DNA from: JBQCHF01 sp051953655 | GTDB lineage: Bacteria > Actinomycetota > Actinomycetes > Motilibacterales > Motilibacteraceae | DNA length: 8,239 bases | Assembly: GCA_051953655.1 (NCBI GenBank) | Contig: JBQCIO010000164.1 | Coordinates: 1 to 8,239 of the forward strand | Direction of reading: 5' to 3' | Part shown: positions 1 through 6,797 of the stretch, piece by piece | Numbering within the stretch: the stretch's first letter is position 1 | Layout of the letters: each line of letters starts with the position of its first letter | Notes under the pieces: generated by a model | Databases searched by the model: none | The model's input: the letters and a program-made list of their open reading frames with translations, nothing else | Told to the model about the DNA's origin: nothing | Position numbers and translations under genes: made by a program

Positions 1-1
1 C

Positions 2-637
2 AAGGCCGAGCTCACCCGGTCGCTGCTGGGCACGCAGGTATCCGGCGAGACCCTCGGGGTCCTCGACGCGCTCACCGCGCAGCGCTGGCCCACCGCGGGT
101 GCCCTCGCCGACGCCGTGGAGCGGGCCGGCGCCGAGGCGGCCGTGGTGGCCGCCGACCGCGCCGGGCGCCTCGACGCCCTCGAGGACGACCTGTTCCGGT
201 TCCGCCGGATCCTCCAGGCCGAGCCCGCGCTCGCCACCGCCGTCGCCGACGGCTCGGCGCCGCTGGCCAGCCGCGAGGGGCTGGTCACCGGGCTGCTCGA
301 GCAGCGCGTCGGGCCCGAGGGCCTGCGCCTGGTCCTGCAGGCGGTGCGCCACCCGCGCGGACGCCGGATCGACTCGGTGCTCGACCTCTACGGCAAGGTG
401 GCCGCGGCCCGTCGCGACCAGCTCGTCGCGCGGGTCGTCTCCGCGGTCGCCCTCACCGACGCCGAGCGCGAGCGGCTGGCCGCAGCCCTCTCGCGGACGT
501 ACGGGCGGTCGGTGAGCCTGCGGGCCGAGGTCGACCCCGGCGTCATCGGCGGACTCAAGGTGCAGGTGGGCGACGAGGTCGTCGACGGCACCGTGGCCAC
601 CCGGCTCGACGAGGTCCGCCAGCGCCTCGCTGGATGA
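2..637 (+). CDS. atpH: ATP synthase F1 subunit delta, 5' end cut off by window
   Basis: The delta subunit links the top of the F1 alpha/beta hexamer to the peripheral stalk (b subunits) of the membrane-bound ATP synthase. The frame is open from base 2 and gives 211 residues before TGA at 635-637; no start is visible, so the N-terminus lies upstream. The C-terminal part holds the delta family signature region (VDPGVIGGLKVQVGDEVVDG, about bases 530-589). The visible part is mostly helical and Ala/Arg-rich, and two stretches (2-73 and 272-343) resemble each other, consistent with the elongated actinobacterial delta of about 270 residues. Mycobacteria fuse delta to a second b subunit; whether that applies here cannot be seen. 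It sits directly upstream of atpA, as expected for an atpBEFHAGDC operon. Identity is firm; the missing length is inferred. Confidence 0.93.
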   Translation, partial: KAELTRSLLGTQVSGETLGVLDALTAQRWPTAGALADAVERAGAEAAVVAADRAGRLDALEDDLFRFRRILQAEPALATAVADGSAPLASREGLVTGLLEQRVGPEGLRLVLQAVRHPRGRRIDSVLDLYGKVAAARRDQLVARVVSAVALTDAERERLAAALSRTYGRSVSLRAEVDPGVIGGLKVQVGDEVVDGTVATRLDEVRQRLAG

Positions 638-707
638 CGCCGGCCGGCTGACGCGCCCGGCAGTACTTGCTCCACCGACGTATCACGTAACCACAGGTCT
701 TCACCCC

Positions 708-735
708 GACCGGCCCGCCAGCGGGACGTCCGGTC
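708..735 (+). promoter_or_regulatory. Stem-loop just upstream of the atpA ribosome binding site
   Basis: Outer arms GACCGG (708-713) and CCGGTC (730-735) pair perfectly. An inner stem CCCG (714-717) with CGGG (722-725) closes a CCAG loop, leaving an ACGT bulge at 726-729. It ends 6 nt before the Shine-Dalgarno-like AAGGAG at 742-747 of atpA. It lies in the 122-nt atpH-atpA gap, which otherwise shows no convincing -10 or -35 element. It may be an RNA structure affecting message stability or atpA translation; function is inferred only. Confidence 0.35.
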
Positions 736-759
736 GCCGAGAAGGAGAGCAGGGAGCAC

Positions 760-2457
760 ATGACGGAGCTCACGATCCGTCCGGAGGAGATCCGCGACGC
801 GCTGGAGCGCTTCGTCGACTCCTACCAGCCTGAGGCCGCCTCCCGCGAGGAGGTCGGCACCGTCACCGAGGCCGGCGACGGCATCGCCCGGGTCGAGGGC
901 CTGCCCTCGGTCATGGCCAACGAGCTGCTGCGCTTCGAGGACGGCACCCTCGGCGTCGCGCTGAACCTGGACGTGCGCGAGATCGGCGTCGTCGTCCTCG
1001 GCGACTACGAGAAGATCGAGGAAGGCCAGACCGTCAAGCGCACCGGCGAGATCCTCTCGGTGCCGGTCGGCGACGGCTTCCTCGGCCGCGTGGTGGACCC
1101 GCTGGGCACCCCGATCGACGGCCTCGGCCCGATCGAGGCCGCCGGCCGCCGCGCCCTGGAGCTGCAGGCGCCCACCGTGGTCCAGCGCCAGCCGGTCAAG
1201 GAGCCGCTGCAGACCGGCATCAAGGCCATCGACGCCATGACCGCCATCGGCCGCGGCCAGCGCCAGCTGATCATCGGCGACCGCCAGACCGGCAAGACCG
1301 CGGTCTGCATCGACACGATCATCAACCAGGTCGACAACTGGAAGTCCGGCGACCAGAAGAAGCGCGTCAAGTGCATCTACGTCGCCATCGGCCAGAAGGG
1401 CTCGACGATCGCCTCGGTGCGCCAGTCGCTCGAGGAGGCCGGTGCGCTGGAGTTCACCACCATCGTCGCCGCGCCCGCCTCGGACCCGGCCGGCTTCAAG
1501 TACCTCTCGCCCTACACCGGCTCGGCCATCGGCCAGCACTGGATGTACAACGGCGACGCGGTCCTGATCGTCTTCGACGACCTGTCCAAGCAGGCCGACG
1601 CCTACCGCGCCGTGTCCCTGCTGCTGCGCCGCCCGCCGGGCCGCGAGGCCTACCCCGGTGACGTCTTCTACCTGCACAGCCGGCTGCTCGAGCGCTGCGC
1701 CAAGCTCAGCGACGAGATGGGTGGCGGCTCGATGACGGGCCTGCCGGTCATCGAGACCAAGGCCAACGACGTGTCGGCGTTCATCCCGACCAACGTCATC
1801 TCCATCACCGACGGCCAGTGCTTCCTCGAGTCCGACCTGTTCAACTCCGGCGTGCGCCCGGCGATCAACGTCGGCATCTCGGTCTCCCGGGTCGGTGGCT
1901 CGGCGCAGATCAAGGCGATGAAGAAGGTGGCCGGCCGGCTGCGCCTGGACCTGGCCCAGTACCGCGAGCTCGAGGCGTTCGCCGCCTTCGGCTCGGACCT
2001 GGACAAGGCCTCCAAGGCCCAGCTCGAGCGTGGCGCCCGCCTGGTCGAGCTGCTCAAGCAGCCGCAGTACACCCCGTTCCCGGTCGAGCGCGAGGTCGTC
2101 TCCATCTGGGCGGGCACCACCGGCCAGCTCGACGACGTGCCGGTGGAGGACGTGCGCCGGTTCGAGGCCGAGCTGCACGACTACATCGCCCGCGAGCACG
2201 CCGGGATCTTCTCGACCATCGTCGAGACCCGGGACCTCGGGGACGACACCGTGGCGAGCCTGGAGCGCGCGGTGGACGCCTTCAAGCGTCAGTTCACCAC
2301 CGCCAACGGCGAGCTGCTGGTCAAGGACGAGCCGGTCCAGGCGATCAGCCGCGACGACGTCGAGGAGACCACCATCCGCAAGCGGGTGCGCTCCGAGGCC
2401 GAGATCCGCCAGGCCGCCGGCGCGACCGCCATCCAGGACGACGCGGCGGAGCACTGA
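760..2457 (+). CDS. atpA: ATP synthase F1 subunit alpha
   Basis: This is the non-catalytic nucleotide-binding subunit of the F1 alpha3beta3 hexamer, 565 residues. The Walker A motif GDRQTGKT is at residues 173-180. The alpha signature PAINVGISVS is at 367-376 and is followed by the arginine finger R377 (equivalent to E. coli alpha R376), which reaches into the beta active site. The N-terminal beta-barrel includes EEVGTVTEAGDGIARVEGLP. The canonical fold ends near residue 513 (FKRQFTTANGELL region); about 50 further residues, charged and probably partly disordered, form a C-terminal extension. A comparable mycobacterial extension is reported to restrain ATP hydrolysis. The ATG at 760 follows AAGGAG (742-747) and AGGGAG (751-756), so the start is well supported. 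It is co-oriented with atpH, 122 nt upstream, and atpG, 87 nt downstream. Nothing suggests damage. Confidence 0.98.
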   Translation: MTELTIRPEEIRDALERFVDSYQPEAASREEVGTVTEAGDGIARVEGLPSVMANELLRFEDGTLGVALNLDVREIGVVVLGDYEKIEEGQTVKRTGEILSVPVGDGFLGRVVDPLGTPIDGLGPIEAAGRRALELQAPTVVQRQPVKEPLQTGIKAIDAMTAIGRGQRQLIIGDRQTGKTAVCIDTIINQVDNWKSGDQKKRVKCIYVAIGQKGSTIASVRQSLEEAGALEFTTIVAAPASDPAGFKYLSPYTGSAIGQHWMYNGDAVLIVFDDLSKQADAYRAVSLLLRRPPGREAYPGDVFYLHSRLLERCAKLSDEMGGGSMTGLPVIETKANDVSAFIPTNVISITDGQCFLESDLFNSGVRPAINVGISVSRVGGSAQIKAMKKVAGRLRLDLAQYRELEAFAAFGSDLDKASKAQLERGARLVELLKQPQYTPFPVEREVVSIWAGTTGQLDDVPVEDVRRFEAELHDYIAREHAGIFSTIVETRDLGDDTVASLERAVDAFKRQFTTANGELLVKDEPVQAISRDDVEETTIRKRVRSEAEIRQAAGATAIQDDAAEH

Positions 2458-2459
2458 GC

Positions 2460-2543
2460 GTGACCCGCTACCTGGTGTCGCTGCCCCGCAGGGGCGTGAT
2501 GTCTTCGCCCCGCCGGGGCCTGACGACGAGAGGAGGGTGCTGA
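2460..2543 (+). CDS. Possible 27-residue micro-ORF filling the atpA-atpG gap
   Basis: A GTG at 2460, two bases after the atpA stop, opens a frame of 27 codons ending with TGA at 2541-2543, one base before the atpG GTG. A GGAG at 2448-2451 within the atpA end lies 8 nt upstream, a reasonable ribosome site. The predicted peptide is basic, begins MTRYLVSLPRRGVM and contains PRRG twice because it runs through the two tandem hairpins; it ends in Cys. The frame is also part of a longer shadow ORF inside atpA, so being open is weak evidence. It may be translated only to couple atpA to atpG, or not at all. I recognise no family. Confidence 0.2.
   Translation: MTRYLVSLPRRGVMSSPRRGLTTRGGC
2483..2519 (+). 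repeat. Twin 13-nt hairpins in the atpA-atpG gap
   Basis: GCCCCGCAGGGGC (2483-2495) and GCCCCGCCGGGGC (2507-2519) are near-identical inverted repeats, each with a perfect 5-bp GC stem and a 3-nt loop, set 24 nt apart start to start. The left arm of one can also pair with the right arm of the other, so alternative folds are possible. They end 11 nt before the atpG ribosome site. No U-tract follows, so full termination is unlikely. An RNA processing, stability or attenuation role matching alpha:gamma stoichiometry (3:1) is a plausible inference. Confidence 0.55.
2531..2536 (+). promoter_or_regulatory. Ribosome binding site that fixes the atpG GTG start
   Basis: AGGAGG at 2531-2536 is a near-perfect Shine-Dalgarno sequence placed 8 nt before GTG 2545. 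It selects this GTG, whose product begins MGAQLRVLRRQIRSVQ, the usual gamma subunit N-terminus. Confidence 0.85.
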
Positions 2544-2544
2544 C

Positions 2545-3519
2545 GTGGGAGCACAGCTTCGCGTCCTGCGCCGGCAGATCCGCTCGGTCCAGGCGACCAA
2601 GAAGATCACCCGCGCGATGGAGCTCATCTCGGCCTCGCGGATCGTCAAGGCCCAGCAGCGGGTCGAGGCGGCCCGGCCCTACACCGCCGAGCTGGTGCGG
2701 GCCATCGAGACCGCGGCCGAGTTCGTCGACATCAGCCACCCGCTGGTCGGCAAGCCCCGGCTTCAGCAGCGGGCGGCGGTGCTCATCGTCACCGCCGACC
2801 GCGGCCTGGCCGGTGCCTACTCCTCCAACGCCCTCAAGCAGGGCGAAGCCCTCACCGCGCTGCTGCGCGAGGAGGGCAAGGAGGTCGTGCCGTTCCTGAT
2901 CGGACGCAAGGGCCTGTCGTTCTACCGGTTCCGCGGCCGTGAGATCGGCAACTCGTGGGTCGGCTTCTCCGACAACCCGTCGTACTCCGACGCCAAGAAG
3001 GTGGCCGACGAGCTCATCGAGCGCTTCGTCCTGCGCACCGAGGACGGCGGGTTCGACGAGATCCACATCGTCTACACGCACTTCCGCTCGATGGTGACGC
3101 AGGAGACCCGGGCCCGCCGGATCCTCCCGCTCATCGTCGAGGAGTCCACGGCGTCCAGCGTCGCCAGCGACGTGCGCGAGGGCGACGGGCAGGGCGAGCA
3201 GAACGCCCAGAACGGCCAGCAGGGGAGCGGGGCCATGTACCCGCTCTACGAGTTCGAGCCCTCGGCCGAGGCCGTGCTCGACGCGCTGCTGCCGCGCTAC
3301 GTCGCCAACCTCGTCTACCTCGCGCTGCTGGACTCCGCAGCCAGCGAGCACGCGGCGCGGCGGCGGGCGATGAGCTCGGCGACCGACAACGCCGAGGAGC
3401 TGGTGCGGGCCTACACCCGCCAGGCCAACACGGCCCGACAGGCCGAGATCACCCCGGAGATCAGCGAGATCGTCGGGGGCGCGACCGCGCTGGCCGACGC
3501 GACCGTGGGGAGCGAGTAG
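2545..3519 (+). CDS. atpG: ATP synthase F1 subunit gamma
   Basis: Gamma is the central rotor shaft that couples c-ring rotation to catalysis in the alpha3beta3 head. The product is 324 residues. The N-terminal helix (QIRSVQATKKITRAMELISA) and the C-terminal helix with the family signature ITPEISEIVGGAT (302-314) form the coiled-coil shaft; the middle is the Rossmann-like domain (VLIVTADRGLAGAYSSN). Residues about 201-230 form a hydrophilic Gly/Gln/Asn/Glu-rich loop just before MYPLYEFEP, longer than the corresponding E. coli segment; actinobacterial gammas vary in length here. The start is the GTG preceded by AGGAGG. The gene ends TAG at 3517-3519, four bases before atpD, so the two are probably translationally coupled. 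Confidence 0.97.
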   Translation: MGAQLRVLRRQIRSVQATKKITRAMELISASRIVKAQQRVEAARPYTAELVRAIETAAEFVDISHPLVGKPRLQQRAAVLIVTADRGLAGAYSSNALKQGEALTALLREEGKEVVPFLIGRKGLSFYRFRGREIGNSWVGFSDNPSYSDAKKVADELIERFVLRTEDGGFDEIHIVYTHFRSMVTQETRARRILPLIVEESTASSVASDVREGDGQGEQNAQNGQQGSGAMYPLYEFEPSAEAVLDALLPRYVANLVYLALLDSAASEHAARRRAMSSATDNAEELVRAYTRQANTARQAEITPEISEIVGGATALADATVGSE

Positions 3520-3523
3520 GAAC

Positions 3524-4984
<1,461 letters not shown>

Positions 4985-4999
4985 CGCACCAGCACCACC

Positions 5000-5037
5000 C
5001 GGCAGCCCCGACCTCGCCCACGAGGTCGGGGCTGCTG
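5000..5037 (+). terminator. Strong terminator-like hairpin after atpD
   Basis: Arms 5002-5016 (GCAGCCCCGACCTCG) and 5021-5035 are exact reverse complements: a 15-bp perfect stem with a CCCA loop, extendable by one G-U and one C-G pair to 17 bp. It begins 15 nt after the atpD stop. The following sequence is GC-rich without a U-tract, so it is not a canonical intrinsic terminator, but U-less hairpins are common at actinobacterial gene ends. Because atpC in the same direction is normally co-transcribed, partial termination or an RNase-blocking role is likely; this is inferred. Confidence 0.6.
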
Positions 5038-5064
5038 CGCGTCCGGGCGCCTCTCCGCCCTCTC

Positions 5065-5094
5065 CCCGGGGCTTCCCGCACGCCCAGCCCCGGG
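5065..5094 (+). repeat. Second inverted repeat in the atpD-atpC gap
   Basis: CCCGGGGCT (5065-5073) and AGCCCCGGG (5086-5094) are exact 9-nt reverse complements around a 12-nt loop. The repeat lies 28 nt beyond the main hairpin after atpD and could add to transcription stalling or 3'-end protection. The sequence is very GC-rich, which raises the chance of coincidental pairing. Confidence 0.4.
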
Positions 5095-5130
5095 ACGTTC
5101 CCCCCGGTCAAGAGCGGGTCATGGGGCAGG

Positions 5131-5136
5131 TACCCT
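5131..5136 (+). promoter_or_regulatory. Possible -10 element of a separate atpC promoter
   Basis: TACCCT (in CAGGTACCCTTGG) fits the actinobacterial -10 pattern TANNNT and lies between the atpD hairpins and atpC. No good -35 match is present about 18 nt upstream (GTCAAG region). If used, transcription would start near 5143 and give a leader of about 80 nt containing the two inverted repeats at 5151-5189. This is a weak call based on a short motif and position. Confidence 0.22.
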
Positions 5137-5150
5137 TGGCCCGACGGCGA

Positions 5151-5189
5151 GGCGTCCACGGGACGCCGCCGTGCCGGTCCGCGGACCGG
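5151..5189 (+). promoter_or_regulatory. Two inverted repeats upstream of atpC
   Basis: GGCGTCC (5151-5157) and GGACGCC (5161-5167) make a 7-bp stem with an ACG loop. Next, CCGGTCCGCGGACCGG (5174-5189) is a perfect 16-nt palindrome ending 19 nt before the atpC ribosome site. They could be leader hairpins, or the palindrome could be a dyad site for a dimeric regulator; the sequence does not decide between these. Together with the repeats at 5000-5094 they make four inverted repeats in one 238-nt gap. Confidence 0.4.
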
Positions 5190-5208
5190 TCGTCTTGGCA
5201 AGCGACGC

Positions 5209-5214
5209 GAGGAG
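5209..5214 (+). promoter_or_regulatory. Ribosome binding site that fixes the atpC start
   Basis: GAGGAG at 5209-5214 lies 8 nt before GTG 5223. The alternatives fit less well: ATG 5232 would be 17 nt away, and the in-frame ATG at 5121 would add a 34-residue Arg/Pro-rich stretch unlike any epsilon N-terminus. Confidence 0.75.
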
Positions 5215-5222
5215 TCCCCCCG

Positions 5223-5603
5223 GTGGCGCAGATGCACGTCGAGCTCCACTCCCCGGAGCGCAAGGTCTGGTCCGGCGAGGCCAGCATGGTCATCGCGCGC
5301 ACGGCCGAGGGCGAGATCGGCGTCCTGCCCGGGCACGCGCCCGTGCTGTCGGTCCTGGCCAACGGGCCGCTGGAGATCCGCCCGGTCGACGGCGGCCAGC
5401 CGGTCCGGGCCGCGGTCTACGGCGGCTTCCTCTCCGTCGTGCGCGACCAGGTCTCGATCCTGGCCGAGGCCGCCGAGTTCGCCGACGAGATCAGCGTGGC
5501 CGACGCCGAGGCGCAGCTGCGCGAGGCGCAGGAGGCGCAGGACGAGGCGGCGATCAAGGTCGCCCAGGCCCGGGTCGCGGTAGCCACCAGGAGCGGTCAC
5601 TAG
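5223..5603 (+). CDS. atpC: ATP synthase F1 subunit epsilon
   Basis: Epsilon binds gamma and the c-ring at the foot of the central stalk and can inhibit ATP hydrolysis. The product is 126 residues, close to the short actinobacterial epsilons (about 121-124) and shorter than E. coli's 139. The N-terminal beta-sandwich is recognisable from MHVELHSPERKVWSGEA, EGEIGVLPGHAPVLSVL and YGGFLSV. The Ala/Gln/Glu-rich C-terminal helical hairpin (about residues 90-126) is short, and I see no I/L-D-x-x-R-A ATP-binding motif of the Bacillus type. The GTG start is set by GAGGAG 8 nt upstream. Unusually for the end of this operon, it is separated from atpD by 238 nt with several inverted repeats. The DUF2550 gene follows 35 nt after its stop and is probably co-transcribed. 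Confidence 0.96.
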   Translation: MAQMHVELHSPERKVWSGEASMVIARTAEGEIGVLPGHAPVLSVLANGPLEIRPVDGGQPVRAAVYGGFLSVVRDQVSILAEAAEFADEISVADAEAQLREAQEAQDEAAIKVAQARVAVATRSGH

Positions 5604-5638
5604 GACGCCCGGCGGGCACAGGGCGAGAAGCCGAGGTC

Positions 5639-6094
5639 ATGACTGCGGTGGGCGGCGTCGAGATCGGGCTCGAGCTCGTCGTCGCCCTGCTCGCCCTGGT
5701 CGTCCTGGGCGTGCTGTGGATCGGCGTCCGCCGCCGCACGCTGCAGCGCTCCGGCGGCACCTTCGACTGCTCCCTGCGCGAGAAGGTCGGTCCGCATGCG
5801 CGCGGCTGGATGCTCTGCATCGCCCGCTACGAGGGCGACGCCATCTCCTGGTTCCGGGTCATCTCGCTGTCCCCGCGGCCGCGCCGGGTGGTGAACCGCC
5901 GCGACCTCGTGGTCGTCGGCCGACGCCAGCCGCACGGCCCGGAGGCCTTCTCGATGATGGGCGGCGCCGTGGTGGTCTCCTGCCGCGAGCGCGGCCGCCC
6001 GCTCGAGCTCGGCATGTCCGAGCCCGCCCTCACCGGCTTCCTGTCCTGGCTCGAGTCCGCCCCGCCGGGCCAGAACGTCAACGTCGTCGCCTGA
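5639..6094 (+). CDS. DUF2550 family membrane protein, function unknown
   Basis: This is a 151-residue protein with one hydrophobic segment at about residues 9-30 (IGLELVVALLALVVLGVLWIGV), directly followed by RRR. By the positive-inside rule the soluble remainder would face the cytoplasm, although homologues are often called secreted. The soluble part (RSGGTFDCSLREKVG, ARGWMLCIARYEGD, WFRVISLSPRPRRVVNRRDL) matches what I know of the DUF2550 family, typically found right after atpC in actinobacteria (M. tuberculosis Rv1312). No catalytic motif is visible. The ATG at 5639 is preceded by GAGAAG (5625-5630). Position suggests an ATP synthase-linked or envelope role, but that is inference only. 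It runs convergently toward the adenosyltransferase gene. Confidence 0.85.
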   Translation: MTAVGGVEIGLELVVALLALVVLGVLWIGVRRRTLQRSGGTFDCSLREKVGPHARGWMLCIARYEGDAISWFRVISLSPRPRRVVNRRDLVVVGRRQPHGPEAFSMMGGAVVVSCRERGRPLELGMSEPALTGFLSWLESAPPGQNVNVVA

Positions 6095-6110
6095 CCGAGC
6101 ACCTGACACC

Positions 6111-6126
6111 TCCCGTGATCACGGGA
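6111..6126. terminator. 16-nt palindrome between convergent genes
   Basis: TCCCGTGATCACGGGA is a perfect 16-nt palindrome in the 60-nt space between two convergent stop codons (6094 and 6155). As RNA it can form a 6-bp stem with a GATC loop on either strand, so it could serve as a modest bidirectional terminator. There is no U-tract on either side. Confidence 0.4.
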
Positions 6127-6154
6127 ACTGCATGATCACCATCAGGATCCAGGG

Positions 6155-6748
6155 TCAGCGGTTGGCGCCGGGGACCCAGGTGACGTCGCCGGGGCCGGAG
6201 CCGTCGCTGCGCACGTTGGCGTGACGGGACAGGATGAAGAGCAGGTCCGAGAGCCGGTTGAGGTAGCGGGCCGGCATCGCGTTCATGACCTCGCCGTGCT
6301 CGGCCAGGGCGGCCCAGGCCGAGCGCTCGGCGCGGCGGACCACGGTGCGGGCCACGTGCAGCAGCGCGGCGCCGGCCGTGCCGCCGGGCAGCACGAACGA
6401 GCGCAGCTCGGGCAGGTCGGCGTTGAACCGGTCGCAGTCGGCCTCGAGCCGGGTGACGTAGTCCTCGGTCACCCGCAGCGGCGGGTAATCGGCCGAGGCC
6501 TCGTCCGCGGTGACCGGCATGCACAGGTCCGCCCCGACGTCGAACAGGTCGTTCTGCACCCGGCCGAGCACCGCGCGGAGCTCGTCCTCGAGGTCGCCGA
6601 GGGCCAGCGCCACCCCGATCTGGGAGTTGGCCTCGTCGACGTCGGCGTAGGCGGCCAGGCGCAGGTCGGTCTTCTGGGTGCGACCGCGGCCCAGGGCCGT
6701 CGTGCCCTCGTCGCCGGTCCGGGTGTAGATGCGGGTGAGGTTGACCAC
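6155..6748 (-). CDS. ATP:cob(I)alamin adenosyltransferase, PduO/MMAB type
   Basis: This enzyme transfers the 5'-deoxyadenosyl group of ATP to cob(I)alamin, giving adenosylcobalamin for enzymes such as methylmalonyl-CoA mutase. The 197-residue product has the PduO-type landmarks: N-terminal ATP-binding TRTGDEGTT (9-17), KTDLRLAAYADVDEAN (26-41), FVLPGG (118-123), the Arg-rich helix HVARTVVRRAERS (131-143) and YLNRLSDLLF (162-171). It resembles M. tuberculosis Rv1314c in length and order. The frame stays open upstream, but the family N-terminus (LTRIYTRTGD) starts right after GTG at 6748, so I chose that start. No good ribosome site is seen; TAGGGT 7 nt upstream suggests a leaderless message. 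It is divergent from murA and convergent with the DUF2550 gene. It is unrelated to the CobA/CobO adenosyltransferase fold, so I avoid that symbol. Confidence 0.93.
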   Translation of the reverse strand: MVNLTRIYTRTGDEGTTALGRGRTQKTDLRLAAYADVDEANSQIGVALALGDLEDELRAVLGRVQNDLFDVGADLCMPVTADEASADYPPLRVTEDYVTRLEADCDRFNADLPELRSFVLPGGTAGAALLHVARTVVRRAERSAWAALAEHGEVMNAMPARYLNRLSDLLFILSRHANVRSDGSGPGDVTWVPGANR

Positions 6749-6755
6749 GGCCCCG

Positions 6756-6761
6756 ACCCTA
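6756..6761 (-). promoter_or_regulatory. Candidate -10 element for the adenosyltransferase gene
   Basis: Read on the minus strand, 6761 to 6756 is TAGGGT, matching the actinobacterial -10 pattern TANNNT. Seven bases separate it from the GTG at 6748, so transcription would begin at or next to the start codon (leaderless). No clear -35 is seen. The contained AGGG could instead be a weak ribosome site with 8-nt spacing. Confidence 0.45.
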
Positions 6762-6785
6762 GGCGATGCGGGGGACCACCACCCG

Positions 6786-6791
6786 TAGGGT
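6786..6791 (+). promoter_or_regulatory. Candidate -10 element for murA
   Basis: TAGGGT at 6786-6791 lies 6 nt before the murA GTG at 6798, placing the predicted transcription start on the start codon. It is the mirror image of the hexamer serving the divergent gene, and the two are 24 bp apart. AGGG could alternatively act as a weak ribosome site with 7-nt spacing. Confidence 0.45.
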
Positions 6792-6797
6792 TCTCCG

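Noticed and set aside
639..648. Palindrome GCCGGCCGGC after atpH as a terminator
   Set aside because: The ten-base GC palindrome has no loop or U-tract and is the kind expected by chance at this GC content.
638..707. Promoter for atpA in the atpH-atpA gap
   Set aside because: The relatively AT-rich patch around 661-695 contains no TANNNT hexamer with a -35 partner. TATCAC and TACTTG are poor matches, so I see no promoter to call.
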